Source of the DNA: Amycolatopsis albispora
GTDB taxonomy: Bacteria; Actinomycetota; Actinomycetes; Mycobacteriales; Pseudonocardiaceae
NCBI RefSeq assembly: GCF_003312875.1
Contig: NZ_CP015163.1
Location: forward strand, 3,162,001 to 3,226,000
Length of the DNA stretch: 64,000 bases
Direction: 5' to 3'
Positions 47,071-54,931 of the stretch are shown here, piece by piece. The position numbers were made by a program, and so were the translations under genes. Each line of letters starts with the position of its first letter. Within the stretch, counting starts at the first letter, position 1. A model generated the notes under the pieces. It ran no database searches. It saw only the letters and a list, made by a program, of their open reading frames with translations, and had not been told where the DNA came from.

Positions 47071-47354
47071 GCACCGAGCGGATCCTCGCCGAGATCAGCG
47101 AGATGATCGAGGTGGTGCTGGCCGACTACGGCACCGGTGACGTGGAGATCGGGATGGACACCCGGTTCACCGATGACCTCGAGATGGAGAGCATCGACCT
47201 GGTGGCGCTGGCCGGGCAGCTCGAGGAGCGCTACGGCGGCCAGGTCAACTTCGCCGAGTTCATCGCCGGGCTGGAGCTCGACGAGATCATCGAGCTGACC
47301 GTCGGCGCGCTGGTGCGGCACGTGGAAGGCTCGCTCGTGGGGGCGGGCCGGTGA
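47067..47354 (+). CDS. Discrete acyl carrier protein
   Basis: 95 residues from an ATG overlapping the previous stop. The 4'-phosphopantetheine site is LEMESIDLVAL with Ser42, in an acidic four-helix ACP fold (FTDDLEMES, EERYGGQVNF). It is less like the first synthase's ACP (LSVDSIKR) than like type II ACPs. It probably carries a starter, an extended chain or a product intermediate for the hydrolase and tailoring enzymes that follow. Confidence 0.92.
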   Translation: MSTERILAEISEMIEVVLADYGTGDVEIGMDTRFTDDLEMESIDLVALAGQLEERYGGQVNFAEFIAGLELDEIIELTVGALVRHVEGSLVGAGR

Positions 47355-48133
47355 AGCTGACCGCGAACGGCATCGGCGTGCACGTCCAGCGGCTGGGCGA
47401 CCCGGACGGCGCGCCGGTGGTCTTCCTGCACGGCCTGGGCACGGACAGCCTGGCCAGCTACTACTTCACGCTCGGCCCGGCGTTCGCCGCGGCCGGGCAC
47501 GACGTGGTGATGTACGACCTGCGCGGGCACGGCCGCAGCGAGCGGCCGCCGAGCGGGTACCAGCTGGAGACCTTCGTCGACGACCTCACCGCGCTGCTCG
47601 GCGAGCTGGCCGTGACCGGGCCGGTGCACCTGGTCGGCAACTCCTTCGGCGGCACCATCGCGTTCGGCTTCGCGGCGCGGCTGCCGGAGCGCGTGGCGTC
47701 GGTGACCATGATCGAATCGGAACCCGCCACCGCGGCGTGGGCGGCGAAGATGGCGGTGAACCTCGGCCGGGCGCGCGAGCAGCTGGCCGAGGAAGCGGCC
47801 TTCGAGTGGATCACCGCGAACCACGGCGCGCACACCAGCAGGCTGGCGCGGTCGGCCGGGAAGGTGCTGCGCTCCAGCACGCTCGCCGACGACATCCCGG
47901 CCAGCGCGGTGCTCGCGCCCGGCGACATCGCCGCGGTGACCGCTCCGGTGCTGGCGATCTACGGCGCCGAGTCCGATCTCGCCGAGCAGGCCCCGGTGCT
48001 GGCCGGGCTGCTGCCGGTCTGCCGGACCGTGGTGGTGCCCGGCCAGCGGCATTCGGTGCTGGTGGAGCGGACCGAGCTGACCAGGGGCCTGGTGCTGGAC
48101 TGGGTGCGCGAGCACACGCTGGTGCAGGCGTGA
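47351..48133 (+). CDS. Alpha/beta hydrolase, probable chain-release or editing enzyme
   Basis: 260 residues from GTG 47351 overlapping the ACP stop. Alpha/beta-hydrolase triad: nucleophile GNSFGG (Ser98), GAESD (Asp209) and GQRHSV (His234), with oxyanion HGLGTDS. Directly after an ACP gene and with no thioesterase domain in either synthase, it is the best candidate to release the acyl chain or to load it on an alcohol. It could instead be an editing hydrolase. No signal peptide, so cytoplasmic. Confidence 0.87.
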   Translation: MKLTANGIGVHVQRLGDPDGAPVVFLHGLGTDSLASYYFTLGPAFAAAGHDVVMYDLRGHGRSERPPSGYQLETFVDDLTALLGELAVTGPVHLVGNSFGGTIAFGFAARLPERVASVTMIESEPATAAWAAKMAVNLGRAREQLAEEAAFEWITANHGAHTSRLARSAGKVLRSSTLADDIPASAVLAPGDIAAVTAPVLAIYGAESDLAEQAPVLAGLLPVCRTVVVPGQRHSVLVERTELTRGLVLDWVREHTLVQA

Positions 48134-49260
48134 GCCGGTTCCTCCTGGTGGTGCCGCCCCTGGTGGGCCACGTCAACCCGGTGGTCGGGGTGGCCGCCGA
48201 GCTGGTCCGCCGCGGGCACGAGGTGGCGTGGGCCGGGCACGGTGAGCTGATCACCCGCCTGGCCGGGGCCGCGCACGTCTACGACTGCGCCCTGCCGCCC
48301 GCCACCCCGCGACCGCCCGAGCTGCGGGGTGCGGCGGCGCTGAAGTTCCTGTGGGAAGAGGGTTTCCTGCCGCTGGCCGAGTCGATGGCACCGGGCGTCG
48401 AAGCGGCGATCGAGCGGTTCCGGCCGGACGCGCTGCTGGTCGACCAGCAGGCGGTGGCCGGTGGACTGATCGCCGACCGCCTCGGGCTGCCGTGGCTGAC
48501 CTCGGCCACCACCTCCGCCGAGCTGACCGACCCGCTCGCCTCGATGCCCAAGGTGCGCGACTGGGTGCTCGAGCGGCTCGCCGCGCTGCGCGCGTCGATC
48601 GGCGACCCCGACGGCAGCACCGATCCCCGGTTCTCCCCGCACGGCGTGCTGGCCTTCACCACCGCGGAACTGGCGGGCGAGATGCGCGGTGTCACCTTCG
48701 TCGGGCCGTCCATCGGTGATCGGGAGTCCGAAGTGGACTTCCCATGGGATTGGCTGGACCACCGGCCCACCGTGCTGGTCACCCTCGGCACCGCCAACGT
48801 CGACGCCGGTGCCCGGTTCCTCACCGAATGCGCGGCCACCGGGATACGGGCCGTGGTCGCCGATCCGGCCCGTGTGCTGTCCACTTCGGACACCGTGTTG
48901 CCGCTGCCGCACGTGCCGCAGCTCGACCTGCTGCCCAAGATGGACGCGGTGGTCTGCCACGGCGGGCACAACACCGTCTGCGAGGCGCTCTGGCACGACC
49001 TGCCGCTGGTGGTCGCGCCGATCCGGGACGACCAGCCGGTGATCGCCGAGCAGGTGGCCGAGGCGGGTGCTGGCGTCCGCGTGCGCTTCACCAAGGCCAC
49101 CGCCGAGCACCTGCGGGTGGCGATCAGCACCGTGCTCGACCCCGGCAGCGGCATGCGGGCCAACGCGGCCCGGATCGGCCGGTCCTTCCGCGCGGCCGGT
49201 GGCGCCGCCGCGGCCGCGGCCCAACTGGAAGCCCTGATCACGGCGGGAGTGCACGCATGA
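48130..49260 (+). CDS. UGT/MGT-type glycosyltransferase (GT1)
   Basis: 376 residues from GTG 48130 overlapping the hydrolase stop. The N-terminal FLLVVPPLVGHVNPVVGVA and the C-terminal donor motif VVCHGGHNTVCEALWHDLPL with PIRDDQPVIAEQV are typical of macrolide and carotenoid/lipid GT1 enzymes using UDP- or dTDP-sugars. In this operon it should glycosylate the released lipid. No deoxysugar genes are in the window, so a common UDP-sugar is likely. Confidence 0.9.
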   Translation: MSRFLLVVPPLVGHVNPVVGVAAELVRRGHEVAWAGHGELITRLAGAAHVYDCALPPATPRPPELRGAAALKFLWEEGFLPLAESMAPGVEAAIERFRPDALLVDQQAVAGGLIADRLGLPWLTSATTSAELTDPLASMPKVRDWVLERLAALRASIGDPDGSTDPRFSPHGVLAFTTAELAGEMRGVTFVGPSIGDRESEVDFPWDWLDHRPTVLVTLGTANVDAGARFLTECAATGIRAVVADPARVLSTSDTVLPLPHVPQLDLLPKMDAVVCHGGHNTVCEALWHDLPLVVAPIRDDQPVIAEQVAEAGAGVRVRFTKATAEHLRVAISTVLDPGSGMRANAARIGRSFRAAGGAAAAAAQLEALITAGVHA

Positions 49261-50300
49261 CCGAAATCGACCGGCTGCGGCCGGTTTACCAGGCGGATCT
49301 CGCCGGCGGGCTGGACCGGTTCTTCGAGCCGCGTGCCACGCGGTGCCCGTGGTGCTCGTCCGAGCGGCTGTCGGTCCGGCTGCGCACGCGGGACTTCCTG
49401 CAGCACAAGCCGGGCCGGTTCACGCTCGAGCAGTGCCGCGACTGCACGCACATCTTCCAGAACCCGCGGCTGAACGCGGCCGGACTGGAGTTCTACTACC
49501 GCGACTTCTACGACGGTCTCGGGGAAAAGCAGCTGGCCGGGCAGTTCGAGGGGCGCGGCAAGACCTATCTCGACCGGGCTCGGGCGGTCTCCGGCTTGGT
49601 GGAGCCGTCGAACTGGCTGGACGTCGGCACCGGGCACGGCCACTTCTGCGAATCCGCGCGCGAGGTGTTCCCGGAAACGCGGTTCGACGGGCTGGACCTC
49701 AGCGAGGGCGTGAAGCTGGCCGAGGAACACGGCCGCGTGGCCACCGGGTACCGCGGGCTCTTCGCCGAACTGGCCGGGGACCTGGCGAACACCTACGACG
49801 TGGTCAGCATGTACCACTACCTGGAGCACAGCACAGCACCGCAAGCCGAACTCGACGCCGCGCACCAGGTGCTGCGCGACGGCGGTCACCTGGTGATCGA
49901 GGTGCCCGATCCCGAGAGCCGCTACGCCCGGCTGCTCGGCCGCCGCTGGCTGCCGTGGCTGCAGCCGCAGCACCTGCACTTCGTGCCGCTGGCGAACCTG
50001 CGGCAGCGCCTCGAATCGCTCGGCTTCACCGTGGTGCTGGAGCAGCGCGCCGAGGCACACGACCCGATCGACCTGGTGGCGGCGGCCTGGCTCACGCTCG
50101 ACGACCTCGCCCCGCGTGAGGACGCGCCGTGGCACCCGCGCCCGCCCGGCCGGTTCCGCCGAATCGCCCGCGGCGGCGTGCTGCTGGCCGGGGCGCTCGG
50201 TGTGGTGCTGGCCGCGGTCGCCGACCGGCTGGTGCGCCCGTTCGCCGGTCGCGCGCGGTTGTCGAACGCCTACCGGATGGTGGCACGCAAGGAATCGTGA
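49257..50300 (+). CDS. Zinc-ribbon class I SAM methyltransferase with C-terminal membrane helix
   Basis: 347 residues from ATG 49257 overlapping the GT stop. N-terminal Cys30, Cys33, Cys60 and Cys63 form a zinc-ribbon-like module (CPWC, CRDC) as in sugar or lipid methyltransferases such as those acting on dTDP-sugars. The SAM motif is LDVGTGHGHF near 113-122, with LDLSEG next. A hydrophobic stretch LLAGALGVVLAAVADRLV near 305-322 suggests membrane attachment. It should methylate the product's head group or sugar. Its 3' end overlaps the convergent SARP gene by 31 bases. Confidence 0.86.
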   Translation: MTEIDRLRPVYQADLAGGLDRFFEPRATRCPWCSSERLSVRLRTRDFLQHKPGRFTLEQCRDCTHIFQNPRLNAAGLEFYYRDFYDGLGEKQLAGQFEGRGKTYLDRARAVSGLVEPSNWLDVGTGHGHFCESAREVFPETRFDGLDLSEGVKLAEEHGRVATGYRGLFAELAGDLANTYDVVSMYHYLEHSTAPQAELDAAHQVLRDGGHLVIEVPDPESRYARLLGRRWLPWLQPQHLHFVPLANLRQRLESLGFTVVLEQRAEAHDPIDLVAAAWLTLDDLAPREDAPWHPRPPGRFRRIARGGVLLAGALGVVLAAVADRLVRPFAGRARLSNAYRMVARKES

Positions 50301-52105
50301 GCCTCCTGCGCGCGTTCGCCAATGGCCAGCGCGGCCAGCCGGATCAGCGGGTGCATGCGATAGGTGAAGTAGCCGCTGCCCGGCTGCGGGCGGTTCTCCT
50401 CGACCTCGATCAGCTGCAGTTCGACCAGCTGCTCCAGCCGGGACTCCGCGGCGCGCTCGCCGATCAGGCAGGCGCGGGCGAACTCCGGCACCGACACCGC
50501 GGTGCTGAACAGGCCCGCGAACCGCTGGAAGGCGTCCGCCTGGTCGGCGTCGAGCAGCGCCGAGGTGCGTTCCACGCTGGCGAGCAGGTCGAGCCTGCCC
50601 GCGGTCAGCTCGCCGAGGCGGTCCCCCGGCGCGCGCAGGCGCGCCACCACGCGTGAGATCGACCAGTGCGGCCGCAGCGCCAGGCGGGTCGCCGCGCCGA
50701 TCAGCGCCGCGGGCAGTCCACCGCACAGTTCGGCCAGTTCGCGCGCGGCGTCGGGTTCGCGTTCCACCTGCGTGCCGATCATGGATTCCAGCAGCCGCAG
50801 GGAGTCCTCGCCGGTCAGCGGGCGCAGCGCCACCGCCAGCCCGGCCGGGTCGGCGATGCGGCGGCGGCAGCCGGCGAGCACCGCGCTGCCCTCTCCGCCG
50901 GGCAGCAGCAGGTTCAGCTGCTGGGCGGCGGTCACGTTGTCCAGCACCACCAGCATGCGTCGGCGGGCGGTCCAGCTGCGGAACAGGTCGGCCCGCTCCT
51001 GTTCGCTGGCGGGCAGCCAGCAGTCCGGGCCGCGGATCGCACGCAGGAACCCGGCCAGCACCTCGGCCGGTGACTCGTGGGCCAGCAGGTCCGCGTACAG
51101 CTGACCGTCCGGAAAGGACTCCCGCACCTGGTTCGCCACGTGCGCGCAGAGCGTGGAGGTGCCCACCCCCGGCCCGCCGGCCACGGTCACCACGGCCAGC
51201 TTCGACGCCGCCCGCAGCTCGGCGGTGATCCGCTCGGCCTCGGCGCCGCGGCCGATCACCTCGACCGGGTCGGGCAGCAGCTGCGCGGGCGGGTGCCACC
51301 ACGACTTGGCGCGGCGGATGCTGGTGGTGCCCGGTGGCTGGTCGGGCTTGACCTCGCCGTCGAGCAGGTCCTGGTGCAGGCGGCGGGTGGAGGCGCTCGG
51401 CTCGAGGCCGAGCTGGTCGATGAGGTCGGCACGCAGGCGCTGGAACACGCTCAGCGCCTCGGAACGCATGCCGGAGCGGTGCAGCGCCAGCATGAGCTTG
51501 GCGTGCAGGCCTTCGTGCGTCGGGTATTCCTGCACCAGCACACGCAGTTCGCCGATCAGGTCGAGGTGGCGGCCGAGCACCAGGTCGACCTCGATGCGCT
51601 GCTCCAGCACGGCCGCGCGTTCCTGGCGCAGCCGGGCCACGTGCGGGGCGAGGACTTCGCCGGGGTCGAGGTCGCACAGCGGGCCGCCGCGCCATTCTTC
51701 GAGCGCGCCGCGGAAGGCGGCCGAGGCTTCTTCGAGGCGCCCGGCGTCCAGTTCGGCGCGGCCGGAGCGGGCCAGCTCGGTGAAGCGCGCGATGTCGAGC
51801 GTGTGCTCCGGGAGGTTCAGCGCGTAGCCGACGCGGGGCCGGTGGACCACGGTGCCGCTGGCCGAGCGCGGTTCGCCCGCCAGCATGCGGCGGATGTTGG
51901 AGACGTAGACCTGGAGGGTGGTGCTGGCCTTCGGGGGCGGGTTGGCGCCCCACAGCTCGGCGCGGAGCTGCTCGGTGCGGACGACCTTGTTCCAGTTGAC
52001 CGCGAGAAGGGCGAGGAGCTGGCGCACCTTGGGCTGCGAAGGCGTGACCAGGAGGCCATCACGGACGACCTCGAGCTCGCCGAGAACCCGCACGCCGACA
52101 GTCAT
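50270..52105 (-). CDS. SARP-family transcriptional activator with NB-ARC-like module
   Basis: 611 residues. The N-terminal winged helix (VRVLGELEVVRDG to LQVYVSNIRRML) is the OmpR-like DNA-binding domain of SARPs, followed by the BTAD domain (about 100-245, ELRVLVQEYPTHEGLHAKLM) and an AfsR-type NB-ARC region. The P-loop reads GGPGVGTSTL with Thr316 where Lys is expected, so ATP binding may be lost or altered; LVVLDN remains. No TPR tail is seen. It converges on the lipid-PKS operon and is its likely pathway-specific activator. Confidence 0.9.
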   Translation of the reverse strand: MTVGVRVLGELEVVRDGLLVTPSQPKVRQLLALLAVNWNKVVRTEQLRAELWGANPPPKASTTLQVYVSNIRRMLAGEPRSASGTVVHRPRVGYALNLPEHTLDIARFTELARSGRAELDAGRLEEASAAFRGALEEWRGGPLCDLDPGEVLAPHVARLRQERAAVLEQRIEVDLVLGRHLDLIGELRVLVQEYPTHEGLHAKLMLALHRSGMRSEALSVFQRLRADLIDQLGLEPSASTRRLHQDLLDGEVKPDQPPGTTSIRRAKSWWHPPAQLLPDPVEVIGRGAEAERITAELRAASKLAVVTVAGGPGVGTSTLCAHVANQVRESFPDGQLYADLLAHESPAEVLAGFLRAIRGPDCWLPASEQERADLFRSWTARRRMLVVLDNVTAAQQLNLLLPGGEGSAVLAGCRRRIADPAGLAVALRPLTGEDSLRLLESMIGTQVEREPDAARELAELCGGLPAALIGAATRLALRPHWSISRVVARLRAPGDRLGELTAGRLDLLASVERTSALLDADQADAFQRFAGLFSTAVSVPEFARACLIGERAAESRLEQLVELQLIEVEENRPQPGSGYFTYRMHPLIRLAALAIGERAQEAHDSLRATIR

Positions 52106-52367
52106 TCACCCACCCCGAATCAGCGGTCCGAAGATCCGACAACCCGCGAGCACCGGCGGTGCGGGCGACGACAGGCAGCCCATCCCGGCTGTCATCCCTG
52201 AGTATTCCGCCGGATCGGTGCCGCGTCCATCAAAATCACCACGGAACGCACACTAGTGAATACCTCCGGGCACGCAAATTTCCCACGATCAGGGAGCCGT
52301 CACTCGTAGGTGTTCCACCCTATTCGGCTGCGGGCAACTACCTCACCCGGGTGAGCCGGCGATGGGC

Positions 52368-52422
52368 TGTCACGAATGTGGCTTTCGAGACATCGGGCGT
52401 CTCGAAAGCCACATTCGTGACA
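52368..52422. repeat. Long perfect hairpin, GAATGTGGCTTTC family, copy C
   Basis: The 24 bases 52368-52391 pair perfectly with 52399-52422 around a 7-base loop. The core is identical to copies A and B while the inner bases (GAGAC/GTCTC) differ and still pair. It lies in the 1.05-kb gap 52106-53157 between the SARP gene and rpsA. Confidence 0.85.
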
Positions 52423-52583
52423 CGGGCGGGGTTCCGCTGAGGCCGCCTGAGGAGGCTGAGCCCGGGGGAAGCCTGCCGGGCCCCGGGGAGCCGCTGCCGG
52501 GCCGAGCCTTGCCACGGCAGATCCGCGCCCGGAACGCACCCGGCGAGGGGGCGCCCGGCGGAACGCGCCCAATGGGACCGCCC

Positions 52584-52822
52584 GCCCGGTGGGACCGCGC
52601 ACCAGTGGGCCAGCGCACCAGTGGGCCGCACGCCGATGGAGCCGCACGCCCGATGGCCGCGCACCAGTGGGCCGTGCACCAGTGGGCCGCGCGCCGATGG
52701 AGCCGCACGCCCGATGGCCGTGCGCCGATGGAGCCACGCGCCCGGTGGCCGCACACCAGTGGGCCGCGCACCAATGGAGCCGCGCCCGGTGGCCGCGTCG
52801 GTGGGATGCGCACCCGGTGGCC
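52584..52822. repeat. GC-rich short tandem repeat, about 15-bp unit, at least 13 copies
   Basis: Units of the type CACCAGTGGGCC, CGCCGATGGAGC and CGCCCGATGGCC follow each other with a 14-16 base period from about 52600 to 52794. The interleaved variants suggest higher-order duplications. Several frames are open through it, but none has a start, RBS or known family. With the hairpins, this and a rpsA terminator account for most of the gap 52106-53157. Confidence 0.75.
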
Positions 52823-52891
52823 CGGGAGAGCCCGGTTGCCTGGGCGCCGGAAGCCGGGGATGCGCGGCCGCCCGTCCCCGGCTGCCTCAGA

Positions 52892-52942
52892 ACACGAATG
52901 TGGCTTTCGGAGCGTTTTCCGCCCCCAAAGCCACATTCGTGT
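52892..52942. repeat. Imperfect hairpin, GAATGTGGCTTTC family, copy D
   Basis: ACACGAATGTGGCTTT at 52892-52907 pairs perfectly with AAAGCCACATTCGTGT at 52927-52942; the inner part carries mismatches (CGGAGCG against CCGCCCCC). The 16-bp outer stem matches copy B exactly. Confidence 0.8.
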
Positions 52943-52984
52943 CCGATGCCGCGCCGCCGCGGCCCACCGTTCGGGCCCCGCGCC

Positions 52985-53066
52985 CCGAAAGCCACATTCG
53001 TGTCCGCGCCCCGCCCCCAAAGCCACATTCGTGTCCAGCCCCGCGCCCCCAAAGCCACATTCGTGT
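52985..53066. repeat. Three tandem half-elements of the GAATGTGGCTTTC family
   Basis: AAAGCCACATTCGTGT recurs in direct orientation at 52988, 53019 and 53051, spaced 31 and 32 bases, each preceded by a C-rich run. They are right arms of the hairpin without left arms, probably from duplication or partial deletion. They can still pair with the left arm of copy D. Confidence 0.8.
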
Positions 53067-53100
53067 TCCGCGGCACCGGCACGCCGACCCCCGGGAAAGC

Positions 53101-53139
53101 GGAAACCCCGGGACCCATGAAGCGGGTCCCGGGGTTTCC
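53101..53139 (-). terminator. Terminator hairpin after rpsA
   Basis: GGAAACCCCGGGACCC at 53101-53116 pairs perfectly with 53124-53139 around a 7-base loop, giving a 16-bp stem. It lies 18 bases beyond the rpsA stop on the transcript. On the rpsA strand the stem ends in CC and not a T-run, as is common in actinomycetes. Confidence 0.75.
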
Positions 53140-53157
53140 GGAGAGGCTAGGCGTGGC

Positions 53158-54660
53158 TCACGCGCCGCCGGAGAGCTTTTCGCGGAGGGCCGCGAGCTGC
53201 TCGTCGGAGGCCAGGGTGCCGCCGCTGCTCTTCGAGCCGGAGTCGGCCGGGGCGGAGGTGTAGCTCTGCTCCCCACCGGACGGGTCGCCACCGGTCGCCG
53301 CGTTGGCAGCGGCTTCGGCGTCCTGCTCGGCGGCCTTGGCGATCTGCTTCATGTGCGCCTCGTACCGGGTGTGGGCCTCGGCGTACTGCCGCTCCCACTC
53401 CTCACGCTGCTTGTCGAAGCCTTCCTGCCACTCCTGGGTGTCCGGGTCGAAGCCCTCGGGGTAGATGTAGTTGCCCTGCTCGTCGTACTCGGCGGCCATG
53501 CCGTACTGCGTCGGGTCGAACTCCGAGTCCGGGGTGAAGCCCTCGTTGGCCTGCTTCAGCGACAGCGAGATGCGGCGGCGCTCCAGGTCGATGTCGATGA
53601 CCTTGACCATCACATCGCCGTTGACCTGCACGACCTGCTCCGGGATCTCCACGTGGCGCTCGGCCAGCTCGGAGATGTGCACCAGGCCCTCGATGCCCTC
53701 CTCGACGCGCACGAACGCGCCGAACGGCACCAGCTTGGTGACCTTGCCCGGCACGATCTGGCCGATCGCGTGGGTGCGGGCGAACTGACGCCACGGGTCT
53801 TCCTGGGTCGCCTTCAGCGACAGCGACACGCGCTCGCGGTCCATGTCCACGTCGAGCACCTCGACGGTGACCTCCTGGCCGACCTCGACCACCTCGGACG
53901 GGTGGTCGATGTGCTTCCAGGACAGCTCGGAGACGTGCACCAGGCCGTCGACGCCACCCAGGTCCACGAAGGCACCGAAGTTGACGATGGAGGACACCAC
54001 GCCCTTGCGGACCTGGCCCTTGGCGAGCGCGTTGAGGAACTCGCTGCGCACCTCGGACTGGGTCTGCTCCAGGTAGGCGCGGCGGGACAGCACCACGTTG
54101 TTGCGGTTCTTGTCCAGCTCGATGATCTTCGCCTCGAGCTCGCGGCCGACGTAGGGCTGCAGGTCGCGCACGCGGCGCATCTCGACCAGCGACGCGGGCA
54201 GGAAGCCGCGCAGGCCGATGTCCAGGATCAGGCCGCCCTTGACCACCTCGATGACGGTGCCCTTGACCGGCTCGTCCTTCTCCTTGAGCTCCTCGATGGT
54301 GCCCCAGGCGCGCTCGTACTGCGCGCGCTTCTTGGAGAGGATCAGGCGGCCTTCCTTGTCCTCCTTCTGGAGGACCAGGGCCTCGACCTCGTCGCCGACG
54401 GTGACCACCTCGGCCGGGTCGACATCGTGCTTGATGGACAGCTCACGCGAGGGGATGACGCCCTCGGTCTTGTACCCGATGTCGAGCAGCACCTCGTCGC
54501 GATCGACCTTGACGATGGTGCCTTCGACGATGTCGCCATCGTTGAAGTACTTGATCGTCTTGTCGATCGCGGCCAGGAAGTCTTCCTCCGACCCGATGTC
54601 GTTGACGGCGACTTGCTGCGGGGTGGACGCAGTCGGGGCGGTGGCGGTGTCGATGGTCAT
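53158..54660 (-). CDS. rpsA: 30S ribosomal protein S1
   Basis: 500 residues from ATG 54660. Four S1 RNA-binding repeats are clear: GDIVEGTIVKVDRDEVLLDI, then VKGTVIEVVKGGLILDIGLRG, GQVRKGVVSSIVNFGAFVDL and GQIVPGKVTKLVPFGAFVRV, each ending with an R-I/V-S-L-S-type strand. The C-terminal ~110 residues are acidic and low in order. S1 recruits mRNA to the ribosome. Length fits actinobacterial S1 (about 480-500). In many actinobacteria coaE is adjacent; here 17.7 kb separates them. Confidence 0.97.
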   Translation of the reverse strand: MTIDTATAPTASTPQQVAVNDIGSEEDFLAAIDKTIKYFNDGDIVEGTIVKVDRDEVLLDIGYKTEGVIPSRELSIKHDVDPAEVVTVGDEVEALVLQKEDKEGRLILSKKRAQYERAWGTIEELKEKDEPVKGTVIEVVKGGLILDIGLRGFLPASLVEMRRVRDLQPYVGRELEAKIIELDKNRNNVVLSRRAYLEQTQSEVRSEFLNALAKGQVRKGVVSSIVNFGAFVDLGGVDGLVHVSELSWKHIDHPSEVVEVGQEVTVEVLDVDMDRERVSLSLKATQEDPWRQFARTHAIGQIVPGKVTKLVPFGAFVRVEEGIEGLVHISELAERHVEIPEQVVQVNGDVMVKVIDIDLERRRISLSLKQANEGFTPDSEFDPTQYGMAAEYDEQGNYIYPEGFDPDTQEWQEGFDKQREEWERQYAEAHTRYEAHMKQIAKAAEQDAEAAANAATGGDPSGGEQSYTSAPADSGSKSSGGTLASDEQLAALREKLSGGA

Positions 54661-54851
54661 TAGGCGGGTTGCTCCGGTAACGGCTTGGGGATAGTAGGTT
54701 TGCTGTTTGCGCGCGCACCGGGCTGCCGGACGAACGATTCTGCTGCGTTCCCGAAGAAATCGGCCACGTGCATCACCGACGGCGGTGCGCGACCCGGACC
54801 CCAGCTGTGCGCCGGAGGGAGAGGTAGCGCGAACCCACTGCGCTAGTGAGT

Positions 54852-54881
54852 ATCCTACGCGGCCCACTGGGCAGGGCACAA
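54852..54881 (-). promoter_or_regulatory. Putative rpsA promoter
   Basis: On the reverse strand TTGTGC, an 18-base spacer and TAGGAT form a good housekeeping promoter. It would give a 5' leader of about 185 bases, long enough for regulation. It overlaps the control region of the divergent methyltransferase gene. Confidence 0.5.
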
Positions 54882-54931
54882 ACAGGGTCCACACGCGCGG
54901 TCCGCTACGGCGCCTGCGGGAGGATGACCCG

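Noticed and set aside
52985..53066. CRISPR-like direct repeats with about 31-base spacing
   Set aside because: Only three copies, the intervening sequence is C-rich and similar between units, and the repeats are arms of the hairpin family. No cas genes are in the window.
52362..53263. Several 130-270 residue frames across the SARP-rpsA gap
   Set aside because: Low-complexity translations of the 15-bp repeat and hairpins in all frames; no start signal or family.
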